Source: Candidatus Thorarchaeota archaeon
GTDB lineage: Archaea; Asgardarchaeota; Thorarchaeia; Thorarchaeales; Thorarchaeaceae
Direction: 5' to 3'
Assembly (NCBI GenBank): GCA_029855935.1
Contig: JAGSHN010000022.1
Span: 1-64,000 of the forward strand
Length of the DNA stretch: 64,000 nucleotides
Under the pieces are notes generated by a model. It was not told the origin of the DNA. It saw only the letters and a program-made list of their open reading frames with translations, and searched no databases. Both the position numbers and the translations under genes were made by a program. Below, one piece after another: positions 1 to 8,392 of the stretch (its first letter is position 1; each line of letters starts with the position of its first letter).

Positions 1-183
1 GAGTGGCTGTACACACTTCTGAATTTCAGCGAGGCACTCGCGAACCGCGAGATTGACGAGGCGGGAGAGATTCTGAGGGCGTTCAGCGAGGAGCAGACGA
101 TTCAGGAAGTCATGAACGCGTGCCTGAGCATTGTGGAGGAACGCGAGAAGTCCAAGCGGCTTGCTCGCAAGAAGAAACAGTGA
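1..183 (+). CDS. C-terminal end of an unknown protein (left-truncated)
   Basis: An open frame runs in from the left edge and stops at TGA 181-183, giving the last 60 residues of a protein. The visible part is mostly helical and charged (starts EWLYTLLNFSEAL) and ends in a strongly basic tail, KSKRLARKKKQ. No domain can be named from this fragment. Codon use resembles the neighbouring genes, so I think it is a real gene end, not a chance frame. The basic tail could bind nucleic acid or acidic lipid, but that is only a guess. Confidence 0.6.
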   Translation, partial: EWLYTLLNFSEALANREIDEAGEILRAFSEEQTIQEVMNACLSIVEEREKSKRLARKKKQ

Positions 184-264
184 CCTCCTTCTGCTCGACC
201 GACGGTCTGTGATGGAGTACTTCAGTCCTGAGCCCCACCCACGCGAATCGTAGTCCGTCAGGTA

Positions 265-307
265 TGTGACCGTGGTAACAGTGCTCTCGGACGGGACGTG
301 TGACCGT
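265..307. repeat. Direct repeat TGTGACCGT (two copies)
   Basis: The 9-base word TGTGACCGT occurs at 265-273 and 299-307, 34 bases start to start, in the 184-base gap between the left partial gene and the end of the SNAP-like gene. The gap has no gene that I can see. Both flanking genes end here, so the repeat lies in a convergent 3' region. It may be chance. Confidence 0.3.
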
Positions 308-367
308 CAGAACGGCCTCTGTCTGTAGAGATGACTCGCACCGCAGTCAGATGAACGAGTAGCGCCT

Positions 368-1630
368 CTACTCTGCAGCACCGACACGAATCTCCGCGCT
401 CTCGACAATCTCAGGAAACGACTCGTCGGGGGAGGAGAGTCTCAGCGTGACAATTCCCGTGCCCAGAGCGACGCCTCGCAAGTAGATCTGGAAACGCATA
501 GTCTCGCCGGTCCCAATGAACTGTATCGTCTTCTCTCTCCCGCCCAGAGATATCTCCAATTCATCAGATGGTTCGATGCTCAGCACGAGGTTGTTTGCAG
601 GACCATCTCCTCTGTTCCTGATATCAACATCCAACACGACCTCGTCGCCAATCTCGCAGCTGATCCTCTTTGGTGAGATTGCCATCTGCACATCGGGCGG
701 GGCCGGTGATATCTCGAACCTGATGACGTTGCTCTGTTTGTGGACGAGTACACGGTCGCCCTCCAATGTCAGGCGGATTGGCCCTACGACGGCCTCGCCA
801 CTCAAGACGGGAGTTATCTCCATCAACCAAGACCCGGTCGTCGAGACCTCGCCGCCTATGTCAGGCTCACGAACGAAGGCGAGACTGTTGGAAAGCGGCA
901 AACGATAGTCCACCACCCTCACTGGGACAGGACACCTGTATCGAAGCTCGAACTCCAGAGGTGTCTTGACGGTGACGAGCTCCTGGGATGGGCCTGCCCA
1001 CTCTACTGCCACCTCGGTCTCCATCGCGTATCGGACTGAGGCCGTGACAAACTCGATGAGGTCCCTCACGCTGTCATCGGTCTTCACAGCAGCCACGGTC
1101 TTGTCCAGAACGTCGGTACGGATGTCGTGACCCTCGCAGAGCACTCCGACGCACATCTCGGCAAGCTTGAACAGACTTGTCTTGTGACCCGAGCGGCTGG
1201 CTCGGCGTTGTTCCATCTTCCGGGACAGATTGATGGCTGTGTCAAACATTCTCGCAGCGAGATAGCACAGCACGGCAGTGGCAAGGGCATCGAGTGACTC
1301 TCGCATCTTGCGCTCGCGCTTGAGATGATCCGAGGCCTCAGCAAATAGCGCGCCGCCATCCGAGAACAGCGCATCGTTGATCATCAATCTCGCAGCATGC
1401 ATCTTCATCTCGGCGGCACGGACGTGGTCATCATCCTCGAGTGCAGCATATGCTGCCTCGCGATAATACTTGACGGCAAACTGTACGTGACCTGCCTCCA
1501 AGAACTTCTCAGCGGCCTTCTCGTACTCGATGCTGGCGTAGTCGGGGTAGCCCTCCTCGAGCTCCTCAAGCGCCTTGTCAATGTGTTTCTTCGCCTTCTC
1601 AACCGGGTCCCGACGTAGGAACTTGAACAT
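368..1630 (-). CDS. SNAP/TPR-like helical protein with C-terminal Ig-like domains
   Basis: The product is 420 residues. Roughly the first 190 are a run of paired amphipathic helices of the TPR/alpha-SNAP kind, with the motifs EYEKAAEKFLEAG and AVKYYREAAYAAL. The rest looks like two beta-sandwich domains of the CARDB/Ig type, for example DIRNRGDGPANNLVLSI. There is no signal peptide or membrane segment, so it should be cytosolic or membrane-peripheral. SNAP-like TPR proteins act as adaptors in membrane traffic in eukaryotes; here that role is inferred only. I take ATG 1630, because GAGGT lies 7 bases upstream; a GTG at 1651 is also possible. It is divergent from the AlaX gene. Confidence 0.7.
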   Translation of the reverse strand: MFKFLRRDPVEKAKKHIDKALEELEEGYPDYASIEYEKAAEKFLEAGHVQFAVKYYREAAYAALEDDDHVRAAEMKMHAARLMINDALFSDGGALFAEASDHLKRERKMRESLDALATAVLCYLAARMFDTAINLSRKMEQRRASRSGHKTSLFKLAEMCVGVLCEGHDIRTDVLDKTVAAVKTDDSVRDLIEFVTASVRYAMETEVAVEWAGPSQELVTVKTPLEFELRYRCPVPVRVVDYRLPLSNSLAFVREPDIGGEVSTTGSWLMEITPVLSGEAVVGPIRLTLEGDRVLVHKQSNVIRFEISPAPPDVQMAISPKRISCEIGDEVVLDVDIRNRGDGPANNLVLSIEPSDELEISLGGREKTIQFIGTGETMRFQIYLRGVALGTGIVTLRLSSPDESFPEIVESAEIRVGAAE

Positions 1631-1700
1631 CAGAGCGACCTCGTCACGCACGTGTCACGCATCGCAGGTGTTTTATCGATTTCGGCACGTTGCAGGATGT

Positions 1701-2906
1701 ATGAGCCAGACCTATGTGTACTGGGAAGATCCCCTGAGAGACACCTTTGACATCAGAGTCATCAGCTGTACTCCGGAGGGCGAGAACTTTCACGTGGAGA
1801 TAGACTCGCCAGTCGCTAGGCCTGAGGGCGGCGGTCAGGCGGGAGATCGCGGGCTTCTCGTCCTGTCCGACGCCGAGGTACGAGTCGTCGACACAGTCGA
1901 GAGAGAAGGAAGAGTCATTCTCGTGACGAAGACCGAGGTCGCGCCGGGTGCATCAGCGAAGCTCCTCATCGATATGGAGTGGAGAAGGGGGATGATGCGA
2001 AACCACAGTGCCGAGCATCTCTTTGTCGCGTCGATGAAGAGGGTACGCGATGTCGAGCTTGGCTATATCTGGATCAGCGGGGAACGTGGGACGGTCGACC
2101 TCCACGGGAAGGACATTACCCTTGACGAGATTGCTCGGGGCGAGCGCGAGGTACAGAGGCTCATTCTTCAGGACCTACCGATGCACAGCAGGATGGTCCC
2201 CGTTGACCAGCTCAGCGAGGAGGTACGTGCGAGAGAGGGCGTGACGCGGCGGCACGGTGAGGTCAGAGTTGTTTCGTTTGGCGACTTCGACAGCTCGGCC
2301 TGCTCGGGGACCCACGTTCTGTCTACTGGTTACATAGGATGCTTCAAGGTCGTCGACTGCAAGCACTTCCCAGACAGGGTCAGGGTTGAGTTCCTCACGC
2401 ACGAGAGGGCGCTCGGCCTTCTCAGTGACGTGTTCAACGTGGTTCTCTCCAGAAAGGACTCCTACCCATTTGAGATTGAGCAGCTGGGGCCGGTACTCGA
2501 CCGGGCCAAGAGGCTCATCCAGCAGAGAGAAGAGCTCGTTCACGTACTGGAGGAGATCATCACCACACAGGCTCCGTCAGAGAGAGTGGGCGACGTCAGT
2601 CTCGTCGCACTCTACCTACCGGGGATGGAGCCCGGTGATCTGCGCAGGCTCGTCAAGCGCATGAGGTTCGATGGCAAGATGGCGGTGTTACTGTTTGCAC
2701 CAGGCAAGAAGTCAAATCTCATCTTTGCAATAAACGACCTTCCTGCCGAGGCGAGAGAGTACATCCAGCCACTGGTCGAACAGAATGGAGGACGCGGCGG
2801 CGGGAGCCGCGAGGTCTTCACTGGAGGGTTCGCGCGGCTTGAGGATCCAAGAGCCGTCTTCAACAGAATAGCAGATGGCCTCCGGGAACGTCTCCGTAGC
2901 GGTTGA
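1701..2906 (+). CDS. alaX: Alanyl-tRNA editing protein AlaX (long form)
   Basis: This is a freestanding trans-editing enzyme that hydrolyses mischarged Ser-tRNA(Ala) or Gly-tRNA(Ala). It has the AlaRS second additional domain fold: the GGGQ element (PEGGGQAGD, 41-49) and the zinc/catalytic motifs HSAEH (H102, H106) and CSGTH (C201, H205). About 190 further residues follow and resemble the DHHA1-like C-terminal domain of AlaX-L, including a run of glycines near residue 370. At 401 residues it fits AlaX-L. The frame is open upstream, but ATG 1701 begins the expected N-terminus. It is transcribed away from the SNAP-like gene. Confidence 0.92.
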   Translation: MSQTYVYWEDPLRDTFDIRVISCTPEGENFHVEIDSPVARPEGGGQAGDRGLLVLSDAEVRVVDTVEREGRVILVTKTEVAPGASAKLLIDMEWRRGMMRNHSAEHLFVASMKRVRDVELGYIWISGERGTVDLHGKDITLDEIARGEREVQRLILQDLPMHSRMVPVDQLSEEVRAREGVTRRHGEVRVVSFGDFDSSACSGTHVLSTGYIGCFKVVDCKHFPDRVRVEFLTHERALGLLSDVFNVVLSRKDSYPFEIEQLGPVLDRAKRLIQQREELVHVLEEIITTQAPSERVGDVSLVALYLPGMEPGDLRRLVKRMRFDGKMAVLLFAPGKKSNLIFAINDLPAEAREYIQPLVEQNGGRGGGSREVFTGGFARLEDPRAVFNRIADGLRERLRSG

Positions 2907-2947
2907 AAGTCCCTCAGCACGCTGGCCTAGAGCGGAGAGGGGCCCTC

Positions 2948-2979
2948 GTCACTGGCAACAAGTGACGTGAAGGTCACTC
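2948..2979. terminator. Hairpin between convergent genes
   Basis: GTCACT (2948-2953) pairs with AGTGAC (2961-2966), and a second GTCACT copy follows at about 2973, so two alternative 6-bp stems can form. It sits between the end of alaX (+) and the end of the 151-residue gene (-), where a two-way terminator would be expected. Confidence 0.4.
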
Positions 2980-3429
2980 AAGCCCGTGCTTCTTCGCAAC
3001 TTCGCTCCAGAACTTCTTGACAGCCCAGGGAATTGCGAAGAACTCCTCCCTGAATGCGTCGAAGTTGAGGCCCTGAACGAGCATCTCCTGAGACGTACCT
3101 ATGACGCCTCGTTCCTCATCAAGGTCAAAGCAGACCTCGGCGTATCGTCTGTTGCAACCCAACAGGTCCAGCAGAACGTCTACCTGTTTCTCATCGGGGA
3201 TCTTGTCCAGCGGGTAGACGTCACAATATACCTGCACCCATCTCTCACCGGGGCGGACGCTCACCACGTACTTGAAGTAGGGTCCCTCCTCGCTCGCCTC
3301 TGCCGACGCTGGCTTCTCGTCCTTTCTCTCAGTGAAGACGAGCTCGAAGGTGCCGGTCTTCTCATTCCACGTGTACTTCATCCTGAGAAGGTCAAGATAG
3401 TCCTGAATCTGTTCCTTAACGCTTGGCAA
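2974..3429 (-). CDS. Unknown 151-residue protein, possibly YbjN/chaperone-like fold
   Basis: This is a soluble alpha/beta protein with no signal peptide or membrane segment. The pattern of an N-terminal helix (VKEQIQDYLDLLRM), a strand block (WVQVYCDVYPLD) and later helices (DAFREEFFAIPWAVKKFW) resembles the YbjN/type III secretion chaperone-like fold, but I cannot confirm it. The start is TTG 3429 with GGAG six bases upstream and a TATA-like TCTTAAGA at about 3462-3469. It is divergent from the NreA paralogue. The function is unknown. Confidence 0.6.
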   Translation of the reverse strand: MPSVKEQIQDYLDLLRMKYTWNEKTGTFELVFTERKDEKPASAEASEEGPYFKYVVSVRPGERWVQVYCDVYPLDKIPDEKQVDVLLDLLGCNRRYAEVCFDLDEERGVIGTSQEMLVQGLNFDAFREEFFAIPWAVKKFWSEVAKKHGLE

Positions 3430-3663
3430 GGCTCTCTCCCAACCTGTCCGTCGTCCTCTCCCGTCTTAAGACTATTGGCGATATGCCGCCTCTGGGGCGA
3501 GACTCTCGCAAGGCCTCTGCGACCTCAGTTTCGAGGTGAATACTTTCGGCCACCTCTGAGCCTAGGACGTACGCGTCCGCTCGGTGGGAAGCAGGGGCAA
3601 GAGAATGTCCAAAGGATTCCACGCATAGAAAGAACACGGAGTGGCAACCGTATCACTGAGGTA

Positions 3664-4776
3664 ATGAAGTTGCTCGTAATGGACCAGCGACGCGCGCAGA
3701 CGCGACTCGTGGAGCCCACGGCAATGCGCTATCACACAGTGTTCACTCCGCCGGGTATCATTGTCGAGCAGATGAGGCACAACCTCGTCATCGCCAGCGT
3801 TCTTGCGACGCCGACCTTCTCCGATCACCTCGCAATATACGACCACCCTCGCGCCTGGAGAGGCCTGAGCCAAAGGGCCATCCTGACCATGCGTGAACAC
3901 CTCTACGCTTTCCAGTTTGTCGTTGACTCGAGGATGTCCGACTACATCGATACCATCCGTTCCCTGCAGACCCTTGCCCTATCGGTCACACCAGTGGCCA
4001 TCGGCGTGGAGGCCGGGCCCCTGCCTCCGCGCCACCTTGTACGCCGTCGTGGACTGCTGCCGACCGGCCCTGCGGTCTCTGCTGTCCAGCTTGAGATTCT
4101 CTCCGAGCCGGAGGCGAGCACTGTTGCCAAGAGAGTATGTGAGAGGGACATTCCTGCAGCCGAGGGCATATGGCGACTGCTCGACTACGACTACACCATA
4201 GATCAGGTCGCGAGGTTTCTGTCACTCGGCATGCTTGGCACTCACTCACGTAGAAGGCTTGTCCCGACACGCGTGGCATACAGAGTAGTCATCAATACGT
4301 TTGCACAGAGGGTGAGGGAGAGGCTGGAGGACCAACCGACGATTGAGAACGTGAGAATCCTGCGCCACACGAATGGCGTGGAGGACATAATCGTTGTGGC
4401 AATGCCCGGTCCAGCGGACGTGAGGTACGTCGAAGTGGACAAGAGAAACGCGAACGTCCCACTGACTGACCTCATCACAAAGACGGACTCTGGATCGGAT
4501 GGTCCGCAGGAAGTACCGACAGCCGAGCACGCGCGCTTCGCCGCGTTCACCCAGATGCTCCGTCTTGGTCTCCAGTGCGACATCGTCCTCCTACACAGGT
4601 TCGTCCGGGGAAGGAGTCAGCTTGGGCCATGGTCCGTGCGGGCTGCAGTGGACGACGCGGTGCGCGATTGTCTTGCAGGCGCGGAAATGCAGGACGTCGG
4701 TCGAGAAGCCGACACCATCACGGACGCACTTGCTCGTCCGGTTCAACACTACTTCTTCAGCCAGTCGGCTGTCTGA
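3664..4776 (+). CDS. Diverged NreA paralogue (NreB-like) without zinc finger or PIP box
   Basis: The product is 370 residues and aligns along its length with the NreA encoded at 37671. The best block is FLSLGMLGTHSRRRLVPT, against FSVGLLGMGKKRRLVPT in NreA, and helices before and after it also match. The N-terminal four-cysteine zinc finger and the C-terminal PCNA box of NreA are both absent. Nre proteins are archaeal DNA-repair factors needed after mitomycin damage; this copy may be a partner or a different branch (NreB is known in some archaea). The start is uncertain: the frame is open far upstream, ATG 3664 has GAGGT only one base away, and ATG 3679 is an alternative. Confidence 0.7.
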   Translation: MKLLVMDQRRAQTRLVEPTAMRYHTVFTPPGIIVEQMRHNLVIASVLATPTFSDHLAIYDHPRAWRGLSQRAILTMREHLYAFQFVVDSRMSDYIDTIRSLQTLALSVTPVAIGVEAGPLPPRHLVRRRGLLPTGPAVSAVQLEILSEPEASTVAKRVCERDIPAAEGIWRLLDYDYTIDQVARFLSLGMLGTHSRRRLVPTRVAYRVVINTFAQRVRERLEDQPTIENVRILRHTNGVEDIIVVAMPGPADVRYVEVDKRNANVPLTDLITKTDSGSDGPQEVPTAEHARFAAFTQMLRLGLQCDIVLLHRFVRGRSQLGPWSVRAAVDDAVRDCLAGAEMQDVGREADTITDALARPVQHYFFSQSAV

Positions 4777-4917
4777 GTGTCGCCAATACAGTCCGACAAG
4801 GCTTGAGGCCCGATGATACCGCCAACCCGAGCCACTTCATGGTAGTCCGCTCAGCTGGCAGTGACCTAGTTGGTACTGCCCGACATAGGTGATGAGAATC
4901 ACAGAGAGAGGAAGTCG

Positions 4918-4951
4918 GAATCAGTCCCCGCGTGAGGGCAGGGACCGATTC
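4918..4951. terminator. Strong hairpin between convergent genes
   Basis: GAATC-A-GTCCC (4918-4928) pairs with GGGAC-C-GATTC (4941-4951), giving ten base pairs around one A/C mismatch and a 12-base loop. It lies in the 225-base gap between the end of the NreA paralogue (+) and the end of the zinc-ribbon membrane gene (-). A bidirectional terminator is the simplest reading; a small structured RNA is possible. I see no gene in this gap. Confidence 0.45.
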
Positions 4952-5001
4952 TACCGATGCCACATTCTACGTCAGAGGTATGAGGGCCAGCACCCAGCGC
5001 C

Positions 5002-5961
5002 TCAGATCTCCTCCTTGGCCTCCTTCGTCGATGCTGCCTTGTACAGCATACCGAGGCCAACGGCCGCAAATATGGACCCTGACGTGAGTCCACCAGCATA
5101 CCAGAGGCCCTGCTTCAGTGCCAGATAGAACAGGCCAGCACCAATGAGCAGGAACACAAGTCCTCCGGCAAGGGCCGCTGCCCTGAAGGCGAGTGTGCGC
5201 GGGTACTTGCTCTCTATGACATAGCCAGTCGCCGCAGAGACCGAGGCCTTGTAGGTACTCCGACCGTAGCGGTACTTCAGCTCCCACACGGGAACGTGGA
5301 TCAGATAGGCCTCTCCGACCTTGATATTGTCGTCGCGGGACTCGATCTTGTCGACCTCCTCAAGGACAAGGGCCGTCTGCCGGTTGTAGGCCTCCTGCTT
5401 TGCCTGCTCGCGTGCCTGTTCCTCGCTCACCTTGCTGTGCAGGACAATCCCGTCATGTTCCTCAGCGTGTGCGTGACTGAAGTACTCACGCGACCGCGTC
5501 GGAATCGGGAAGCGTTTGATATCCTCGTCGATGTCCTCAATCCCGGGAATGGAGATCTCGTACCGACGCTGGAATCGTCCAGACTCGGGCTTGTAGTAGA
5601 ACTCGATTCTCTTGAAGGCCTCAGGTCGCTGGGGCCAGCGGTCGTAGAACCTGGCGTCCTTTCCAAGTCCCTGGTATCGTGTGTCGGCCTCTACATTGCA
5701 CACCCAAAACGGGTAAAAGACCAGCTTTGCCTCGACAAAGCGTGCTGCGACAGCAAGGTCATCGGGGGCTCCCAGCTGTTTGGAACACCAGTCGAGGAGG
5801 GTGCGCTCGGCGTCGCTCCTGTCAAAGTGGACACGAATCATGTAGTGTTTCTCGAACTTGGCACCCTCAGTGGTCTGTGCAGTGCCGCAGTACGGACAGA
5901 CAAGGAGTATGTCGCCAGGTCCGGTCTCAAACTCAGCTCCACAGAAAGCACATCTTGCCAT
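5002..5961 (-). CDS. Zinc-ribbon membrane protein (paralogue 1)
   Basis: The product is 319 residues. The N-terminal zinc ribbon has C4, C7, C22 and C25 (CAFC and CPYC). A soluble region of about 200 residues follows, including a YPFWVCNVEADTRYQG block and a charged helix near 190. Two membrane segments lie at about 258-300 and a lysine/glutamate-rich tail ends the protein. It shares architecture and motifs (VPVWELKYRY, ADTRYQG) with the next gene upstream, so the pair is a tandem duplication. ATG 5961 has GAGGTG six bases upstream. The stop of its partner is nine bases away, so they form an operon. The function is unknown; zinc-ribbon/membrane proteins often assist membrane-protein quality control. 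Confidence 0.75.
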   Translation of the reverse strand: MARCAFCGAEFETGPGDILLVCPYCGTAQTTEGAKFEKHYMIRVHFDRSDAERTLLDWCSKQLGAPDDLAVAARFVEAKLVFYPFWVCNVEADTRYQGLGKDARFYDRWPQRPEAFKRIEFYYKPESGRFQRRYEISIPGIEDIDEDIKRFPIPTRSREYFSHAHAEEHDGIVLHSKVSEEQAREQAKQEAYNRQTALVLEEVDKIESRDDNIKVGEAYLIHVPVWELKYRYGRSTYKASVSAATGYVIESKYPRTLAFRAAALAGGLVFLLIGAGLFYLALKQGLWYAGGLTSGSIFAAVGLGMLYKAASTKEAKEEI

Positions 5962-5970
5962 TGTATCACC

Positions 5971-6999
5971 TCACCCCCGCTTCTCCCGCTGTGTCATGAA
6001 CAGCACCCTGTAGCCAAAGACTGCAAGTACGATTCCGATGACTGCCAAGAGCCCACCGAGGGCCAACTCCCTGAACGTATCGGCAATCAATGCGAGATAC
6101 GCCATCTGGGCCCCGAAGCCAGCGAGGACCGTGCCAATGAGTCCGACAATCGTCCAGAGCGCCCTCTGGCCCCGAGTTATCGGAATCTCGCCAATCACCA
6201 CCTTGCCCTCGTGACCGTCCATCGCCACCTTGTAGAGGTCACCTTTGTACTTGTAGCGGATGAGGACGAATGGAACCTGAAGGTAGGTGCTGTCACGCAC
6301 CTCGGTCACCGTCCTGCAGTCGAACAGCTCTGTCAGGCGGGACTTTGCCTGTTCCCGGTGCCTGTCGGACACTCGACTGTGTATGGCCTTCTCGAACTCC
6401 TCCTGTCCGATCTCAGCATTAAGGATCGTTGGGTTCAGATCCTTGATCTTCGAGAAGTCGTACTTCTCTGCATCCTTGACATCTATCTGGTTCAGATACT
6501 CCTCCAGACCATAGAAGCGAGCGCCCCTACGAGCGAGGAGTGGCTCGTCGGTCACGGTGTGAATCTCGTCATCCACTGGGACATAGCCGGTCTCGTAGTC
6601 CGTGTATGTTTCCGTGTGTGTCCGTCCATCGCTGTCAGTGACCGTTCTCGTTCTCTGGACCGGTACCTGTACGGTCCTGTAGCCTCTGTATCGCGTGTCA
6701 GCCTTCACTTTCGCTGTCCAGACCGGGACGTAGATGAGCGTATGTTCGACCACCTCGGCCTTATCGGGAAGGTCCTTGTTGATTCCCTTGTTCTTCTCAA
6801 GGAACTTGCGAAATCCTCTGAGCCGGGCCTTCTCATCTTTGGCGGTCTCCATCAGATGGGCACCTATCTCCTTGCCCTCGATGGTCGTCGTGCTACCACA
6901 ATAGGGGCACGTGACAACAACGTCATCCGGGCCGGTCCGCACATTGCCGTTGCAGACGGGACACTTGAACATGTCCACCGACTGTGCTTCCGATCCCAT
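5971..6999 (-). CDS. Zinc-ribbon membrane protein (paralogue 2)
   Basis: The product is 342 residues: a zinc ribbon (CPVC ... CPYCG) in the first 35, a soluble domain with VPVWTAKVKADTRYRGY matching its paralogue, a Thr/Arg-rich insertion with QRTRTVTDSDG, and two membrane helices near the C-terminus. It is first in a two-gene operon with the 5002-5961 gene. ATG 6999 has GGTG nine bases upstream; GTG 7011 and a later ATG (MFKCPVC) are alternatives. A TATA-like AGTAATAATAG on the minus strand (about 7051-7061) fits as the promoter. I know no function for the family. Confidence 0.75.
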   Translation of the reverse strand: MGSEAQSVDMFKCPVCNGNVRTGPDDVVVTCPYCGSTTTIEGKEIGAHLMETAKDEKARLRGFRKFLEKNKGINKDLPDKAEVVEHTLIYVPVWTAKVKADTRYRGYRTVQVPVQRTRTVTDSDGRTHTETYTDYETGYVPVDDEIHTVTDEPLLARRGARFYGLEEYLNQIDVKDAEKYDFSKIKDLNPTILNAEIGQEEFEKAIHSRVSDRHREQAKSRLTELFDCRTVTEVRDSTYLQVPFVLIRYKYKGDLYKVAMDGHEGKVVIGEIPITRGQRALWTIVGLIGTVLAGFGAQMAYLALIADTFRELALGGLLAVIGIVLAVFGYRVLFMTQREKRG

Positions 7000-7135
7000 T
7001 TTGCAATACACCTATCCTTTTGGGGCAGACAAACGGCGATTCCCGACGTGGGCTATTATTACTTGTGGTGATAGTTCCAAGTCCCTCAGGCGTATGGGCC
7101 ATTCCTGCCGTGGACAATCGGGAGACCTTCGCCAC

Positions 7136-7143
7136 TTTTTTAT
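7136..7143 (+). promoter_or_regulatory. TATA box for the acidic 51-residue gene
   Basis: TTTTTTAT lies 40 bases before ATG 7183, in the 183-base gap between divergent genes. This predicts a transcript starting near 7165, with the ribosome site GAGAGG at 7168-7173. It supports the short gene downstream as real. Confidence 0.55.
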
Positions 7144-7182
7144 CGCTTCGTTGGAAGGGCTCTCATAGAGAGGCACAGAACG

Positions 7183-7338
7183 ATGTCCGGACCGCAGCCA
7201 GACGAGGAAATCGACGAAACAGAGCTGGATGAGATGGACTACGAGGACTGGGGTGAGGAGGAAGAGTGGGAAGAGGAGGACTGGGGCGACGACGAGTGGA
7301 CAGCCACGTATCGAGACGAGGATGACGATGACTGGTGA
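7183..7338 (+). CDS. Very acidic, tryptophan-rich 51-residue protein
   Basis: By my count the product has 28 Asp/Glu, one Arg, no Lys or His, and five Trp (23, 29, 34, 39, 51), several in repeats of the type EDWG/EEW/DDEW. It has its own TATA box, a ribosome site GAGAGG nine bases before the ATG, and a perfect hairpin overlapping its stop codon, so it is a complete small transcription unit. It should be disordered and soluble. Such peptides can mimic nucleic acid, bind basic proteins or bind metal, but nothing here shows which. I recognise no family. Confidence 0.7.
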   Translation: MSGPQPDEEIDETELDEMDYEDWGEEEEWEEEDWGDDEWTATYRDEDDDDW

Positions 7339-7359
7339 GGCCGCTGGCCATGCGGCCTC
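7337..7359. terminator. Perfect 8-bp hairpin terminator
   Basis: GAGGCCGC (7337-7344) and GCGGCCTC (7352-7359) form a perfect stem with a 7-base loop. The stem overlaps the TGA of the acidic gene and is followed by TTGCC. It lies between convergent genes (acidic protein + and MTA phosphorylase -). Confidence 0.55.
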
Positions 7360-7392
7360 TTGCCAGCCAGAGGACCCGCGTCCCCGGGGGAG

Positions 7393-8253
7393 CTAGAAGA
7401 GTCCGTCCTTCATTGCCGTCTGACAGTCACAGCTGGCCTTCTCTGGAATCTTGGGGATCATCTCGAAGGTCAGCTTACGCACGCGCTCAATGTTCGACGC
7501 CATTGTCTTGAGGACCATCTCGTGGGTGACCACCTCGTCACCGTGGACATCGTAGTCGGTCGGCATAGAGATATTGACGAAACAGATCCCGGCCTCACGT
7601 GCCAAGGCCGCCTCTGGGTACGCAGTCATCCCGATGACATCCCAGCCCATCTTGTGGTAAAACATCGACTCTGCACGGGTGGAGAATCTCGGTCCGTTGA
7701 TGCAGACGTATGTCCCCTTCTCGTGGGCCTTGTATCCCAGCTCCTTTGCCGTCTCGAAGGCTATTCTGCGGAGCTCAGGACAGAACGGTTCTGCAAAGGC
7801 AAGATGCGCAACGGGCCCGCCCTCAAAGAACGTGTCCTTTCTCCGGCCGAACGTCCGGTCAAAGAGCTGGTCCGCAATCACAAACTCGCCCAGCTTGATC
7901 CTGTCAGGCTGAAGGCTGCCGCAGGCCGCAGGGCTTATCAGTCTGCGCACGCCGAGGGCCTTCATCCCCCAGATGTTCGCACGATAGTTTATCATATGCG
8001 GGGGGATCCTGTGGCCTCTCGCGTGACGAGCGAGAAAGGCAAACGAGCGGCCCTTCACTGTGCCGACGATGAAGTTGTCTGACGGAGCGCCGTAGGGGGT
8101 GAAGACCTTCACCTCAATGGGATTGTCAATCACTGTCGGGTCGTAGTTGCCGCTGCCGCCGAACATCCCAATCTCGATGGGCAGCAGCGCCTCAAACTCT
8201 TCCTTCTGACTCCTGTCGATTGGTACACACTCGAGCTTCGCCTCAAAGGCCAT
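7393..8253 (-). CDS. mtnP: S-methyl-5'-thioadenosine phosphorylase
   Basis: This enzyme cleaves methylthioadenosine with phosphate to adenine and methylthioribose-1-phosphate, recycling the by-product of polyamine synthesis. Family motifs are clear: FGGSGNYD near the start (phosphate loop), HARGHRIPPHMINYRAN, the GPRFSTRAES segment, MTAYPEAALAREA and PTDYDVHGD. The 286-residue length is usual. A TATA-like CTATAAATGG lies on the minus strand at about 8301-8310, some 50 bases before ATG 8253. The purine phosphoribosyltransferase gene next door could salvage purine bases such as those released by this step. A CDC motif sits close to the C-terminus. Confidence 0.93.
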   Translation of the reverse strand: MAFEAKLECVPIDRSQKEEFEALLPIEIGMFGGSGNYDPTVIDNPIEVKVFTPYGAPSDNFIVGTVKGRSFAFLARHARGHRIPPHMINYRANIWGMKALGVRRLISPAACGSLQPDRIKLGEFVIADQLFDRTFGRRKDTFFEGGPVAHLAFAEPFCPELRRIAFETAKELGYKAHEKGTYVCINGPRFSTRAESMFYHKMGWDVIGMTAYPEAALAREAGICFVNISMPTDYDVHGDEVVTHEMVLKTMASNIERVRKLTFEMIPKIPEKASCDCQTAMKDGLF

Positions 8254-8392
8254 CTCCGGTCACATCTCCTCAGGCTCTGCCGATGGTCAACGCTCTCCTC
8301 CATTTATAGATACTGACCACTGGGGCAGGACCGTTTCGATGGGCTGGCCGCCCACAAGATGCCACCGGTCGACGGGACGCTACGAGGCGAAC

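Noticed and set aside
2986-3663. Long N-terminal extension of the NreA paralogue frame
   Set aside because: It lies over the 151-residue gene on the other strand and its residues do not match NreA; it is an open shadow frame in GC-rich DNA.
4720-4776. PCNA box in the NreA paralogue (QHYFF)
   Set aside because: Residue spacing does not match QxxLxxFF.
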